Shown one piece after another: positions 1 through 7,202 of a DNA stretch of 32,640 bases; position 1 is the stretch's first letter; each line of letters begins with the position of its first letter. The notes beneath the pieces were generated by a model that ran no database searches, was not told the origin of the DNA, and was given only the letters and a program-made list of their open reading frames with translations. Position numbers and translations under genes: made by a program. The stretch is from Bacteroidales bacterium UBA3743 (GTDB lineage: Bacteria; Bacteroidota; Bacteroidia; Bacteroidales; Paludibacteraceae): assembly GCA_002371265.1 (NCBI GenBank), contig DFGT01000001.1:1-32640 (forward strand), read 5' to 3'.

Positions 1-23
1 TCCAACTTTTGGGGTGCACTTCA
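1..23 (+). mobile_element. Possible right-end terminal inverted repeat of an IS3-family insertion sequence (element body outside window)
   Basis: Read on the minus strand the segment starts TGAAGTGCACCCCAAAAGTT. This resembles the general form of IS3-family (IS150-like) terminal repeats: TG at the tip, then a CCCC/AAAAGTTGGA block. If so, the element ends at base 23 and its transposase lies upstream of the window. No transposase coding sequence is visible: the open frame through bases 2-109 ends without recognisable similarity. The match is from memory of family termini, so the call is tentative. Confidence 0.4.
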
Positions 24-136
24 CTCCCCCGTCTTTCTTTTTTGCTGATCTGCAACAGGCAATTGGGGCGATGGCGAGTTTTTCGGAATAGGCATGAAAT
101 TTCATTTTGAAAAGTCCCTAGGAGTTCAATAACACA

Positions 137-163
137 GATATTTCCTATATTTGTAGAAATATC
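137..163 (+). promoter_or_regulatory. Candidate promoter of the AbiH gene, inside an inverted repeat
   Basis: A Bacteroidota -7 element, TATATTTG (TAnnTTTG), lies at 146-153, about 70 bases before the AbiH start. It sits in the spacer of a perfect 8-bp inverted repeat, GATATTTC at 137-144 and GAAATATC at 156-163. A clear -33 TTTG is not visible at the expected spacing. The arrangement would suit a repressor that covers the -7 region, but that is inference. Confidence 0.45.
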
Positions 164-224
164 ACTGAAATCTATAGCAGACAACAAAAAACGCATAAAC
201 GTGCGTATATTATATTAGCAAAAA

Positions 225-1319
225 ATGTCACGCCACGTAATAATAATAGGAAATGGATTCGACTTGTTCCTTGGCAGAAAAACCAAGTACAGCGATTTCT
301 ACAAGAGCGATCTCTATTGCCCTAAGGATTTTCCTGCGCCTTTGATTGACTATCTTAATCAGTGGCAGCCTACGAGGGGATTGAGTGATGTCAAATGGTT
401 TGACTTCGAAACAGAGCTATATAATTATTCACAAATAAATCACGACATCAAAGATCCCATAAGTCAGGAAGAGCATAAAGTCCTTGCATTTATAAAGGAA
501 CGAAATTGCCCGGTAAGTGCAAATGAGATAAGTGACTTTCTATACGTGCCATCCAACGAGTCTGGCGAAGTTTACGTATTATACAACAATCCAGAAGTGG
601 AGATACGCGAACTTTTCCTAAAGCAAACTGTTTGCAATTTGGAAAAGATGGTGGAGAGACATCTTCTTTCCCAAACCGAAGACTTGAAACTTTATTATCT
701 GAAGGATCCTGTTTACGCTGAATCCAAAGAGGTCAGAGACAAAGAAGCTTTTAAAAAGATTAAGAGTGGACTTCGTGACTACCTGCTCAGCCAGCCGTTT
801 TCCCATACAAATGATGAAGCGTTGAGGAATCGTCTGAATTCAATTTTCGAAATGGACAAGTTTGATCAAATTGAGGTGTTTACATTCAATTACACGGATG
901 TCCCATGGCCAGAGAAAGCAGATGTCCAATATGTCCACGGAAAAATCAAGGATGACACGATTGTGATCGGAACTAAAGAGTATAATGAGACAAACAACTC
1001 ATACAAATTTCTTCAAAAGGCGATGGACGACAACTTCAATCCACCCGCTATCATCGACTCCTTGCTCACGCTGGGCAATGGCGACAAAGTGACATTTTTC
1101 GGCCATTCTCTCGGAGAAAACGACCAACAGTATTTCAGAGACTTTATCCAAGCAAGAAGCTCAGGTGTGACATACAAGAATCTGACTATCGAGTTTGTCC
1201 TGAAATCACTTAACGACAAGCAGTACACAAAAATGGCGATTCAAGACATGTCTAACTATCAGCTCACGTCGTTCCAATCAAAGAACAAGGTGATTTTCAA
1301 ATCGTCGGAAGATTTGTGA
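225..1319 (+). CDS. AbiH-family abortive phage infection protein
   Basis: This 364-residue soluble protein matches the bacteriophage abortive infection AbiH family (PF14253). It opens with the nucleotide-binding-like motif IIIGNGFDL (residues 6-14) followed by a YSDF segment. It also carries the FNYT motif (221-224), a VHG motif (H238) and a C-terminal GHSLGEND motif (293-300), in the order usual for AbiH. AbiH is a single-gene phage-exclusion factor first known from Lactococcus; its biochemical activity is not established. No signal peptide or membrane segment is seen, so it should act in the cytoplasm. The gene stands alone, next to a possible insertion-sequence end, and is convergent with the next operon, which fits a cargo-like defence gene. 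The start is preceded by an A-rich stretch typical of Bacteroidota. Confidence 0.85.
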   Translation: MSRHVIIIGNGFDLFLGRKTKYSDFYKSDLYCPKDFPAPLIDYLNQWQPTRGLSDVKWFDFETELYNYSQINHDIKDPISQEEHKVLAFIKERNCPVSANEISDFLYVPSNESGEVYVLYNNPEVEIRELFLKQTVCNLEKMVERHLLSQTEDLKLYYLKDPVYAESKEVRDKEAFKKIKSGLRDYLLSQPFSHTNDEALRNRLNSIFEMDKFDQIEVFTFNYTDVPWPEKADVQYVHGKIKDDTIVIGTKEYNETNNSYKFLQKAMDDNFNPPAIIDSLLTLGNGDKVTFFGHSLGENDQQYFRDFIQARSSGVTYKNLTIEFVLKSLNDKQYTKMAIQDMSNYQLTSFQSKNKVIFKSSEDL

Positions 1320-1320
1320 T

Positions 1321-1355
1321 AAAAAAATAGTGACGTCACATTGTGGCGCCACTAT
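1321..1355 (-). terminator. Terminator between the convergent AbiH and beta-barrel genes
   Basis: Arms at 1327-1335 and 1347-1355 pair over 9 bp with one mismatch. On the minus strand they are followed by a run of seven T (1321-1327), so this works best for the minus-strand operon. The hairpin contains two adjacent perfect 10-bp palindromes (1330-1339 and 1343-1352). Confidence 0.65.
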
Positions 1356-1377
1356 ATGACTCATCATAACGTCTTTT

Positions 1378-2199
1378 CTATTCAATTCTGTAAGATACAC
1401 CCAAAGAGAAGAAAATAGGATACATCTTGAACGTGATCGTTTCAAAATCATCAGCGAAGACGCTGCCAAATCCATAATCAAGATTGGCAAATATTCCAAA
1501 ATTATTTTTAATAAGAAAATCTGCCGCAACCTCCGCTCCGAAACAGGTTTTCTTTACATCTTCAGAAAAATCATACGTCGCTTTAGAACCGTCGCTGAAA
1601 ATAATCTTCTGCCCCGTCGGCGTATTCTCACGCAAATATCCGTCGTAAACCTCTCCCTTAAATTCTCTGTGAAGATTAATCTGGATATATGGGCCGACAC
1701 GTAAATCAAGACGAGAATTGACCCTTGCCATAAATTCAATCGGTATTTTGACGGAGATGAGTTTAGCTTCTGTTTTATCCACACCTGTGAAATAGCCGCT
1801 TATATAGTCGCCACCCTGCTCTATACTCATGTGGTAGTTTTTCACTCTTGCCTCAACATTCATGCCTTCAATCGCAAGCCTTTCGCCAAAATAGAATCCC
1901 AACCTCTCCTTAAACAGTTTGTATCCATAGAATTCCTGCATAAAGGCTCCATTCGGACTGAATGTCATCATCTCACGGATTTCCGCCGACAATGGCACCG
2001 GTGTGATTCCACCTATTGTGAATCCAAGTCGGCAGCCATATCCCCAGCCATTCCAATCACGCTGACTTACCGATTTCGAATCTTCATTCATGAGTGAATC
2101 CTGCCTCTGAGTCTCATTTTCAGCTGATGCCGAGAATGTGGAGAGCAGCAGCGTCGCCACAAGGAATATTATATTGAAATGTCTATTCTTCATCATCAT
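1378..2199 (-). CDS. Outer-membrane beta-barrel (porin-like) protein
   Basis: This is a 273-residue protein with a clear Sec signal peptide: basic start, hydrophobic core, and likely cleavage near SASA-E around residue 27. The mature part has alternating polar and aromatic strands and ends in a strand-like SYRIE, as in small Bacteroidota outer-membrane beta-barrel proteins (PF13568-like). Three ATG codons are possible (2199, 2196, 2193); the last gives a more typical MKNRH start. The start overlaps the end of the upstream PCMD lipoprotein gene by 11-17 bases, so the two are translationally coupled. PCMD and barrel genes paired this way are common in this phylum. The ligand or function is unknown. 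Confidence 0.7.
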   Translation of the reverse strand: MMMKNRHFNIIFLVATLLLSTFSASAENETQRQDSLMNEDSKSVSQRDWNGWGYGCRLGFTIGGITPVPLSAEIREMMTFSPNGAFMQEFYGYKLFKERLGFYFGERLAIEGMNVEARVKNYHMSIEQGGDYISGYFTGVDKTEAKLISVKIPIEFMARVNSRLDLRVGPYIQINLHREFKGEVYDGYLRENTPTGQKIIFSDGSKATYDFSEDVKKTCFGAEVAADFLIKNNFGIFANLDYGFGSVFADDFETITFKMYPIFFSLGVSYRIE

Positions 2200-3346
2200 T
2201 ACAAATTAATCGTACTTCATCAATAGTAAACGTACTGCCCACAGCACCTGAAAACTCTCCACCGGCAAAACTTGACGTGAAGACTATGGCAAAATTGTAG
2301 CCTCTGTTCATCAAACGGTTCTCATCTATTTCCTCCAGATATTCAAACGGAATGTTTATTTCCGTCCACTTGTCGGCAGAAATACTTTTTGCCTTCGACT
2401 CACTCAAAAATGCACGTGCCACGATATTCGGATTTGTCTTGCCATCATCACCACGAAGAGTGACTTCATTTCCATTTGAATCTGTGTTTTTATACAACAC
2501 CGCATACATATCCGGATAATCCACCATACCTGACACCTCAGTAGACTTACGTTTGTATTTGTCTCCCGGCTTGTATTTGGCCATAAACTTGATTCTCATC
2601 GGACGCAGCTGGAATGGTTTGCCGAACAATGTGGCAGCCATCGCGTCTTTCAACGCCTGACTCACTTCAAAAGATCCGACGAACAGATTTCCTGCAGCAA
2701 TCGGCATTCCCACCATCTCACCAAACAGACCTGTCGAACGAGTGACAAGAGCAACCGCGTCTCCAGCATAACCATTCTCATCTACTATTGTAGGATACTC
2801 ATTGGGTTTGGCTGTCGACTTGCTCAGCTTAAATCCTGGATTGCCCGATGCCCAATAGTTGGCATCATCGCCGTTAAGCCAAATGCTATATTTTCCATCC
2901 TTGTCCAAACTATGATCCTCAAAATTAAACTCTATGATCTTCTTCTCACTTGTGAATGATTCTTCTGGCACAGAGAAGGATATCGTGTAAATACGGCTCC
3001 AATTTCCATCCTCACTTTTAGTCAGTATTCTGATATTATCCGACTTATATCCAGAAATATTATTGAAAGTAGCGCCATCCGTCAAGACATACTCTATACG
3101 CATCAACGACAAATCCGCATTCGACCGCACCTCAAACTTGATCACGCTGTCGGCAGGAGGCACAATCATAATTGAATCGGAAAGACGATAGAACAATGAG
3201 TCTGGATTCGGATAATGAATTATAATCTTTTCTATGTCACATTCTGAATTTGGAAGTTCATCTTTCACACACGAAGAAGCCCCCAAAGCAAACAGACCGA
3301 ACGCAGTAATAAGATGTCCGAAATGTTTAATTGTCTTTTTTACCAT
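2183..3346 (-). CDS. PCMD domain-containing surface lipoprotein
   Basis: This is a 387-residue lipoprotein with signal sequence and lipobox ASSC (C26). The C-terminal two thirds (about 150-385) match the PCMD domain (PF13201, putative carbohydrate metabolism domain). Visible features are FNFEDHSL, the YWASGNPGF block, a YPT element, a G-x2-G-x-A-x-L pattern and a terminal strand reading FTIDEVRLI. The N-terminal part looks like Ig-like beta structure. The family is found in Bacteroidota near outer-membrane proteins and is thought to be surface exposed; the carbohydrate link is a prediction only. It is the first gene of a two-gene operon with the beta-barrel gene and has a well-formed promoter just upstream. 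Confidence 0.82.
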   Translation of the reverse strand: MVKKTIKHFGHLITAFGLFALGASSCVKDELPNSECDIEKIIIHYPNPDSLFYRLSDSIMIVPPADSVIKFEVRSNADLSLMRIEYVLTDGATFNNISGYKSDNIRILTKSEDGNWSRIYTISFSVPEESFTSEKKIIEFNFEDHSLDKDGKYSIWLNGDDANYWASGNPGFKLSKSTAKPNEYPTIVDENGYAGDAVALVTRSTGLFGEMVGMPIAAGNLFVGSFEVSQALKDAMAATLFGKPFQLRPMRIKFMAKYKPGDKYKRKSTEVSGMVDYPDMYAVLYKNTDSNGNEVTLRGDDGKTNPNIVARAFLSESKAKSISADKWTEINIPFEYLEEIDENRLMNRGYNFAIVFTSSFAGGEFSGAVGSTFTIDEVRLICNDDEE

Positions 3347-3371
3347 ATCCTCTAATATTAACCTTCAGACG

Positions 3372-3402
3372 CAAAGTTAATTATTTTATGGACAGAGGCA
3401 AA
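3372..3402 (-). promoter_or_regulatory. Bacteroidota-type promoter for the PCMD lipoprotein operon
   Basis: On the minus strand a -33 TTTG (3399-3402) is followed, 19 bases later, by a -7 element TAACTTTG (3372-3379), matching the consensus TTTG-N19-TAnnTTTG. The start codon is at 3346, leaving a short leader. Confidence 0.65.
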
Positions 3403-3461
3403 ATATTCCTCCTCTTAGATACTTTTTCGACCATCATCACACCAGAAGCCAATAAAAAATC

Positions 3462-3469
3462 TATATTTG
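3462..3469 (+). promoter_or_regulatory. -7 promoter element for the M15 peptidase gene
   Basis: TATATTTG fits TAnnTTTG and lies 22 bases before the start codon, giving a very short leader. No convincing -33 element is seen at the standard distance. Confidence 0.5.
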
Positions 3470-3491
3470 CAGTGTCTGGAATACGAAAATT

Positions 3492-4331
3492 ATGTCAAAG
3501 TCAATGAAATGTCTACTCTACCACATAATCGCATTGTCGTCTCTCTGCTGTTTCAATGCTTGCACGCAGGCCCAGGAATCCAAAAGCGTCATTCCCACTG
3601 AGAAAGCAGACAGCATTCCATCCACAACAGAGATTCCATCAGGTGTGAGAGCATTATTGGCATCTTATCCAGATTTCATAAAAAGTTATTCCGACGGGAG
3701 ACTAACTCTTTCAAATGGTGAAGAAGTCATCTACGACGACAAAAAGGAAAAAACATTTGTCGAGCGGATGGATGGTGCCGACATAGAAGACATGTTCACT
3801 CAACCATACGACACAAGTGTATGGATGCCATCAAGAAATTATGATCCAGGAAGAATACGTAATGAAAAACTCATGAAGTATATGTATGGAGCGACGGCTC
3901 AAGAGGTGTCTAAAAATTTGGTGAAGGTCAAATGGTTCGGCCAGCAATTGCGATTCTCTAAAATCAACGGTGCGGCAGACAGTCTGCGTGCTGTAGAAAA
4001 AGAGTTGTCTGCTCTTCCTGCAAGTTATCGCAAATATTTTGACCAGTCGTCCACTTTCAACTGGAGAAAAGTGAGAGGAAGCGACCGGTTGAGTGCCCAC
4101 AGTTACGGAATGACAATCGACATCTGCACCAAATATTCTGATTTCTGGAGATGGAAGAATCCAGGGAAAGAAGAGACAGACGAGATCACCTACGTCAACC
4201 GTATTCCTAAAGAAATAATCAGGATTTTCGAGAAACACGGATTCATTTCCGGGGCACGCTGGTATCACTACGACACCATGCACTTTGAATTCAGACCGGA
4301 TTTGATACATTACAGTCGTAAAACAAAATAA
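3492..4331 (+). CDS. M15-family D-alanyl-D-alanine carboxypeptidase-like lipoprotein
   Basis: This 279-residue envelope protein belongs to peptidase family M15 (VanY/M15C-like), zinc enzymes that trim peptidoglycan stem peptides. The zinc-site motif SAHSYGMTID contains H203 and D210 (H-x6-D). The C-terminal WYHYDTMHFEF supplies the catalytic acid D261 and third ligand H264. The N-terminus is a hydrophobic export signal ending in FNAC (C24), a weak lipobox, so it is probably an anchored lipoprotein; C19 and C20 sit within the hydrophobic segment. The gene is followed after 12 bases by the DUF4846 gene, suggesting an operon acting on the cell wall. Substrate is inferred from the family only. 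Confidence 0.85.
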   Translation: MSKSMKCLLYHIIALSSLCCFNACTQAQESKSVIPTEKADSIPSTTEIPSGVRALLASYPDFIKSYSDGRLTLSNGEEVIYDDKKEKTFVERMDGADIEDMFTQPYDTSVWMPSRNYDPGRIRNEKLMKYMYGATAQEVSKNLVKVKWFGQQLRFSKINGAADSLRAVEKELSALPASYRKYFDQSSTFNWRKVRGSDRLSAHSYGMTIDICTKYSDFWRWKNPGKEETDEITYVNRIPKEIIRIFEKHGFISGARWYHYDTMHFEFRPDLIHYSRKTK

Positions 4332-4343
4332 AAACAGACAGCT

Positions 4344-5360
4344 ATGAATAACACACCCAATAAATTATATGCTATTTTGTTGTTGGCAATCGGACTGTTC
4401 AACGAATGTAGCGTTGCGGCAGACAACCAACAATGCACTCAACAACAAAATAAAGAGGCATCTGAACCTGCGTCGACAGACTCAATACAAAAGAAACCAT
4501 TCCGTAATTTCACCATCAATCCGGATGGCGACAAAATACTTACCCGATTCGTGAACAACGACACAAACTGGGTAAGACCATACAACACAGATTACGCACA
4601 ATGGTTGCTCGACCGTAAGCTTTTTCCCTCCGATCACAAAGTGAGATATTACAATGGAGAAGAAAAGCAAAACAACGGCGGACGAAATAAGATAATATCT
4701 GTTGGAGTGTTAAAATATGACCTTGTCGGCACATTTTCAAAAAACAAAGAGCGACCCGCCGACCTGCAACAATGTGCGGATGCCTGCATACGATTATGGG
4801 CTGAGTATTTATGGGAACATAAGATGTATGACAAAATCCACTTCAAAAATGCCCCTGGATTTGTGTTCTATTACAAAAAATGGGCAGAAGGCTATCGAGT
4901 CCATTTCGACAAGAATTGGAAAGCATCGTGGAGCAAAGACGCAGGTGTGGATTACAGTTACACCACATTCCGCAAATATCTGTCACTTGTGTTCACCTAT
5001 TGCGGCACAGCCACTTTGGCAAAAGAGATGATGACAGTGAAATCAACAGACATTCAGCCGGGAGATATTCTTATTTGGGGAGGAAGTCCTGGCCATGCTG
5101 TCACCGTGATGGATGTGCTACGTAACAAGCAGACAGGGAAACTGAAAGTAATGTTCAGCCAAAGCTATATGCCAGCACAAGAGATTGAAATTCTAGCCAA
5201 TAACGAAGACAATTACCGTTGGACGGAAAAATATACAAAAGGCATGTACTTTTCTCCGTGGTTTGAGATCGACGAAGAGAAATCTCCAGTGATCAACACT
5301 CCTCAATGGACATTCGACCTATCTGACGGAGCCAAATTTGTACGTTGGAGAGACAGATAA
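4344..5360 (+). CDS. DUF4846 domain-containing exported protein
   Basis: This 338-residue exported protein has an N-terminal signal peptide (about residues 1-26) and nearly all of the rest is DUF4846 (PF16138). Visible family hallmarks are the DLQQCADA and RLWAEYLW helix, an FRKYL...VFTYCGT segment, a GDILIWGGSPGHAV motif, SQSYMPAQEIEIL and a C-terminal TPQWTF. The Cys in FTYCGT and the His in GGSPGHAV resemble an NlpC/P60-like Cys-His arrangement, but this is a guess from the motif pattern. The gene lies directly behind an M15 peptidase gene, which supports a cell-wall role. The molecular function of DUF4846 is not established. Confidence 0.8.
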   Translation: MNNTPNKLYAILLLAIGLFNECSVAADNQQCTQQQNKEASEPASTDSIQKKPFRNFTINPDGDKILTRFVNNDTNWVRPYNTDYAQWLLDRKLFPSDHKVRYYNGEEKQNNGGRNKIISVGVLKYDLVGTFSKNKERPADLQQCADACIRLWAEYLWEHKMYDKIHFKNAPGFVFYYKKWAEGYRVHFDKNWKASWSKDAGVDYSYTTFRKYLSLVFTYCGTATLAKEMMTVKSTDIQPGDILIWGGSPGHAVTVMDVLRNKQTGKLKVMFSQSYMPAQEIEILANNEDNYRWTEKYTKGMYFSPWFEIDEEKSPVINTPQWTFDLSDGAKFVRWRDR

Positions 5361-5400
5361 AATAAAAGGAGACACATTAATTATTGGAAGAAATAAATCA

Positions 5401-5436
5401 AAAAGCGAGAATGTGCAGATGCATATTCTCGCTTTT
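5401..5436 (+). terminator. Terminator after the M15-DUF4846 operon
   Basis: A perfect 12-bp stem (5401-5412 with 5425-5436) with a 12-base loop is followed by a T-rich tract. It lies between convergent genes and may also stop transcription from the minus strand. Confidence 0.7.
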
Positions 5437-5467
5437 GTTTTGCATTTCGATTAAAACAAATTCAACT

Positions 5468-6274
5468 TTAGTCTTTTGTAAATCGGCACTTTGGATAATT
5501 ACTACATCCGTAAAAATTACCATATTTGCCGACTCTCAATTGAAGTGTTCCACCGCATCTTGGGCATATGCCTGAGATCAAATTATCCCGATATTTATTC
5601 TTGGCATATTGTACATTCTGGACATGCATTTTTTCGTCTATTGCACATCTGTCATTTTTTAAAGAAATCAGATCAATCACTCGATATGCATACCCTTCCG
5701 GCAGATAAACTTTATCATAATTCATTATAGTTTCTATCAAATCTCTCATATTTATCACATGATTATTTGATTTTACTCCTGATATATCAGCGTTATCAGA
5801 GAATACGACAATTGAAATAACAGGCAAATAAGGTAAATATGAACATTCCTTCAAAATTTTCTTTATTTCATACACATGTCCAAGATTTTGTCTGACTGGA
5901 TTATAAAACTTATTTTTTGTGACGTAAGTATATGTTTTCCACCATTTTTTTTCGTACGTCACATCAGTCAATATAATTTGTGTCCACGAATCTCTGTCAT
6001 CGTTTCCATATATTTTCCCAATATAGTTTTTTGTTTCTATTACAAAAACGCCATACTTTGACACCACAACATGATCAATCTGTGTTGACCCTTGATTTTT
6101 TTCAAGTATAAGATCATGCATCGCATAGTAATCATCAGGCAAATTCTTAAGAATCCCTTTAACCATAGATTCTCCAACAAATCCTTTTGTTACCTTTATT
6201 TTCTGATTCGAGTTTCTTTTCCTTAGCCAGATTAAGACAACAAGAAAGACTATAAATACAAGAACGACTGACAT
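5468..6274 (-). CDS. Membrane-anchored NERD nuclease-like protein with topoisomerase-type zinc finger
   Basis: This 268-residue protein has three parts. Residues 2-17 form one hydrophobic membrane segment followed by a basic stretch. Residues about 30-150 are a NERD domain (PF08378), a restriction-endonuclease-like fold; GES (E35), D67 in TQIDHVVV, and E80/K82 in VIETKNY form the expected D...ExK core. The last 35 residues are a zf-C4_Topoisom finger (PF01396) with C237, C240, C257 and C263. NERD proteins are suspected DNA-processing enzymes; the finger would bind single-stranded or structured nucleic acid. All key catalytic-type residues are kept, so the nuclease is probably active. The gene follows the sirtuin gene by 70 bases on the same strand. 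Its biological role is unknown. Confidence 0.85.
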   Translation of the reverse strand: MSVVLVFIVFLVVLIWLRKRNSNQKIKVTKGFVGESMVKGILKNLPDDYYAMHDLILEKNQGSTQIDHVVVSKYGVFVIETKNYIGKIYGNDDRDSWTQIILTDVTYEKKWWKTYTYVTKNKFYNPVRQNLGHVYEIKKILKECSYLPYLPVISIVVFSDNADISGVKSNNHVINMRDLIETIMNYDKVYLPEGYAYRVIDLISLKNDRCAIDEKMHVQNVQYAKNKYRDNLISGICPRCGGTLQLRVGKYGNFYGCSNYPKCRFTKD

Positions 6275-6344
6275 GCGATACGTTTTATTTTTTCAATATA
6301 AATATAGAGGAGATGCGGTTCCCCAACGTCTCCTCATTTAGCAT

Positions 6345-7052
6345 TTATAATTTCTCATTCATAATTTCCATAAACTCCTTCATTCCTTCCGACGCCCCCT
6401 TCGCGATCACATTTATAGGACGGTTGAAACCCGCTGTGTTTGGTTTGGGATCAATGAGGAACATCTCCGCATTACGTGGAACATACATGGAAAGACTTGC
6501 CGCCGGATACACCTGCAAAGATGTTCCGATAATAAGCAGAATATCGGCTGTCTGCACCAATTCTATCGCTGGTTCGATCATCGGCACAGCCTCGTTGAAA
6601 AAGACGATGAATGGACGCCATTTTCCACCGTCGGGAGCGACATCTTTGCCCGTGATCAATGGATTCGGCAATGTGTTTCTGTCGACGATGAGGTTTTCAT
6701 TCTTCATCGAGCAGACTTTTGTCAACTCTCCATGCAGGTGGATTATATTGCTGCTTCCTGCTCTTTCGTGAAGATTATCCACATTCTGGGTGATTATCTG
6801 CACGTCAAACTTATCTTCCAATGTTTTCAATGCCAAATGAGCGGCATTCGGCTCCACAGTGGCAAGTTGGGCGAATCTGTCGTTGTAGAACTGCACCACC
6901 ATATCATAGTTGCGATACAATGCCTCATGTGTACAGATCTCTTCCACAGAATGTTTTTCCCAAAGTCCGTCGGAATCACGGAATGTGCTGATTCCGCTTT
7001 CCGCACTTATTCCTGCTCCTGTGAGCACCACTAATCTTTTCTTGTTTCCCAT
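6345..7052 (-). CDS. Sir2-family NAD-dependent protein deacylase (sirtuin)
   Basis: This 235-residue sirtuin removes acyl groups from protein lysines using NAD+. It shows the NAD-binding GAGISAESGIS (12-22), TQNVDN (89-94), the catalytic His in HLHGEL (H107) and GTS (177-179). A Y56-x2-R59 pair matches the acidic-acyl pocket of class III (CobB/SIRT5-like) enzymes, suggesting desuccinylase-type activity. The usual four zinc-binding Cys are absent: only C114 remains in that region. I chose the ATG at 7052 because it begins directly with MGNKKRLVVLTGAG. An in-frame upstream extension to 7136 would translate a repetitive palindromic element. It lies downstream of the thioredoxin gene on the same strand. 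Confidence 0.92.
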   Translation of the reverse strand: MGNKKRLVVLTGAGISAESGISTFRDSDGLWEKHSVEEICTHEALYRNYDMVVQFYNDRFAQLATVEPNAAHLALKTLEDKFDVQIITQNVDNLHERAGSSNIIHLHGELTKVCSMKNENLIVDRNTLPNPLITGKDVAPDGGKWRPFIVFFNEAVPMIEPAIELVQTADILLIIGTSLQVYPAASLSMYVPRNAEMFLIDPKPNTAGFNRPINVIAKGASEGMKEFMEIMNEKL

Positions 7053-7079
7053 ATCTCTTTTATAATAAGCAAAGACGGA

Positions 7080-7171
7080 AATTAATAATTGTAGAGACGC
7101 AAAATAATAAAGCAAAGACGCAAAATAATAAAGCAAAGACGGAGCACGCTCCGTCTCTACAATTATTAATT
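7080..7171. repeat. 92-bp MITE-like nested palindromic element with internal tandem repeat
   Basis: The ends are a perfect 20-bp inverted repeat (7080-7099 and 7152-7171). Inside are two exact tandem copies of a 21-bp unit (7099-7119 and 7120-7140), with a degenerate partial copy just outside at about 7062-7076. A second hairpin, 9-bp arms at 7137-7145 and 7148-7156, overlaps the right arm of the outer repeat, so the two folds exclude each other. The GTAGAGACG/CGTCTCTAC core recurs at 9965, indicating a dispersed intergenic repeat family. Confidence 0.75.
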
Positions 7172-7202
7172 AAAATATTTACGGGACACGCCCGTCAAAA
7201 CA

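Noticed and set aside
2..109. An open frame at the window edge that might be the tail of a transposase or other gene
   Set aside because: The roughly 30 residues show no recognisable family and overlap the proposed insertion-sequence end; too short to support.
6308..6336. A 7-bp GAGGAGA/TCTCCTC hairpin between the sirtuin and NERD genes as a terminator
   Set aside because: No T run follows on the minus strand; it is too weak to list as a terminator, and co-transcription remains possible.
7053..7136. An in-frame N-terminal extension of the sirtuin
   Set aside because: It would translate the tandem 21-bp repeat as LYYFAS repeats; the ATG at 7052 gives the normal sirtuin start.
7181..7195. A short ACGGG/CCCGT hairpin after the thioredoxin gene as a terminator
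   Set aside because: Only 5 bp and no clean T run; not convincing.
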